Positions 63,946 through 64,000 of a DNA stretch of 64,000 bases are shown in pieces. This stretch comes from JAUIEH01 sp964483375 (GTDB lineage Bacteria > Pseudomonadota > Alphaproteobacteria > Caulobacterales > Maricaulaceae), in NCBI GenBank assembly GCA_964483375.1, contig CAZABJ010000003.1, forward strand, positions 42,216 to 106,215, in the 5' to 3' direction. Positions within the stretch are counted from its first letter, which is position 1; each line of letters starts with the position of its first letter. The translations under genes were made by a program, and so were the position numbers. Below the pieces are notes generated by a model, which had not been told where the DNA came from, did no database searches, and was given only the letters and a program-made list of their open reading frames with translations.

Positions 63946-64000
63946 GCGCCGGTAGCTCAGCTGGATAGAGCACCAGACTACGAATCTGGGGGTCGGGAGT
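63946..64000 (+). tRNA. tRNA-Arg(ACG), partial at window end
   Basis: The first 55 bases of a tRNA: acceptor GCGCCGG, TA, D-arm GCTCAGCTGGATAGAGC, anticodon stem CCAGA/TCTGG with loop CTACGAA, giving anticodon ACG for CGN codons. The variable loop GGGTC and the start of the T-arm are visible before the window ends. The 3' half is outside. Confidence 0.93.

Overview
The window is GC-rich, gene-dense DNA from an alphaproteobacterium. Three things point there: alphaproteobacterial hypotheticals (DUF6111, DUF1285), a TTAA-N7-TTAA CtrA-type box, and a Caulobacter-like arrangement of a type II secretion (T2SS) operon beside a TonB-dependent receptor and a large lipoprotein. A stalked or dimorphic marine lineage (Maricaulales, Hyphomonadales or Parvularculales) fits, but genus cannot be read from the sequence. 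There is no phage, insertion sequence or CRISPR array. Apart from the partial tRNA-Arg(ACG) at the right edge I found no RNA gene.

Layout: hemF and two small DUF2158-like genes (0-1.7 kb). A minus-strand housekeeping operon DUF1285-nudix-DUF6111-cca (1.7-4.6 kb) diverges from a moxR-DUF58-DUF4159-VWA operon (4.7-11.4 kb). Then come an orphan response regulator, a small lipoprotein behind a CtrA-type box, and four consecutive genes carrying six copies of one secreted two-cysteine domain (12.3-15.7 kb). Next are queE/queC, cutA, an M13 peptidase lipoprotein and a Sel1 protein. At 21.2-27.8 kb there is a signalling block: a FecR-TPR-beta-barrel protein, divergent from a CHASE2 adenylate cyclase, which converges on a Crp-family regulator. 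A trypsin-DUF4384 protease and unknown secreted proteins follow.

The centre (31.3-49.2 kb, minus strand) is a complete T2SS operon gspC-D-E-F-G-H-I-J-K-L-M-N. A lipoprotein gene is translationally coupled to its end. Upstream lie a TonB-dependent receptor and a 947-residue lipoprotein made of two large repeats. Two good intrinsic terminators split this 18 kb block into separately controlled units. No prepilin peptidase (gspO) or known pilotin is present.

The right part holds uup, arfB, rsmD, an S9 peptidase, an old-yellow-enzyme reductase, two tiny proteins with flagellar-rod-like C-termini, a TPR hybrid histidine kinase, and an S8 autotransporter whose N-terminus is a run of aromatic GDI-x-P-F heptads.

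Many genes encode exported proteins: proteases, lipoproteins, barrels and the two-cysteine family. Envelope biology and secretion is therefore the main theme. The best candidates for undescribed biology are the two-cysteine domain cluster, the T2SS-linked duplicated lipoprotein with its operon-tail lipoprotein, the FecR-TPR-barrel/cyclase/Crp module, and the heptad-repeat autotransporter.
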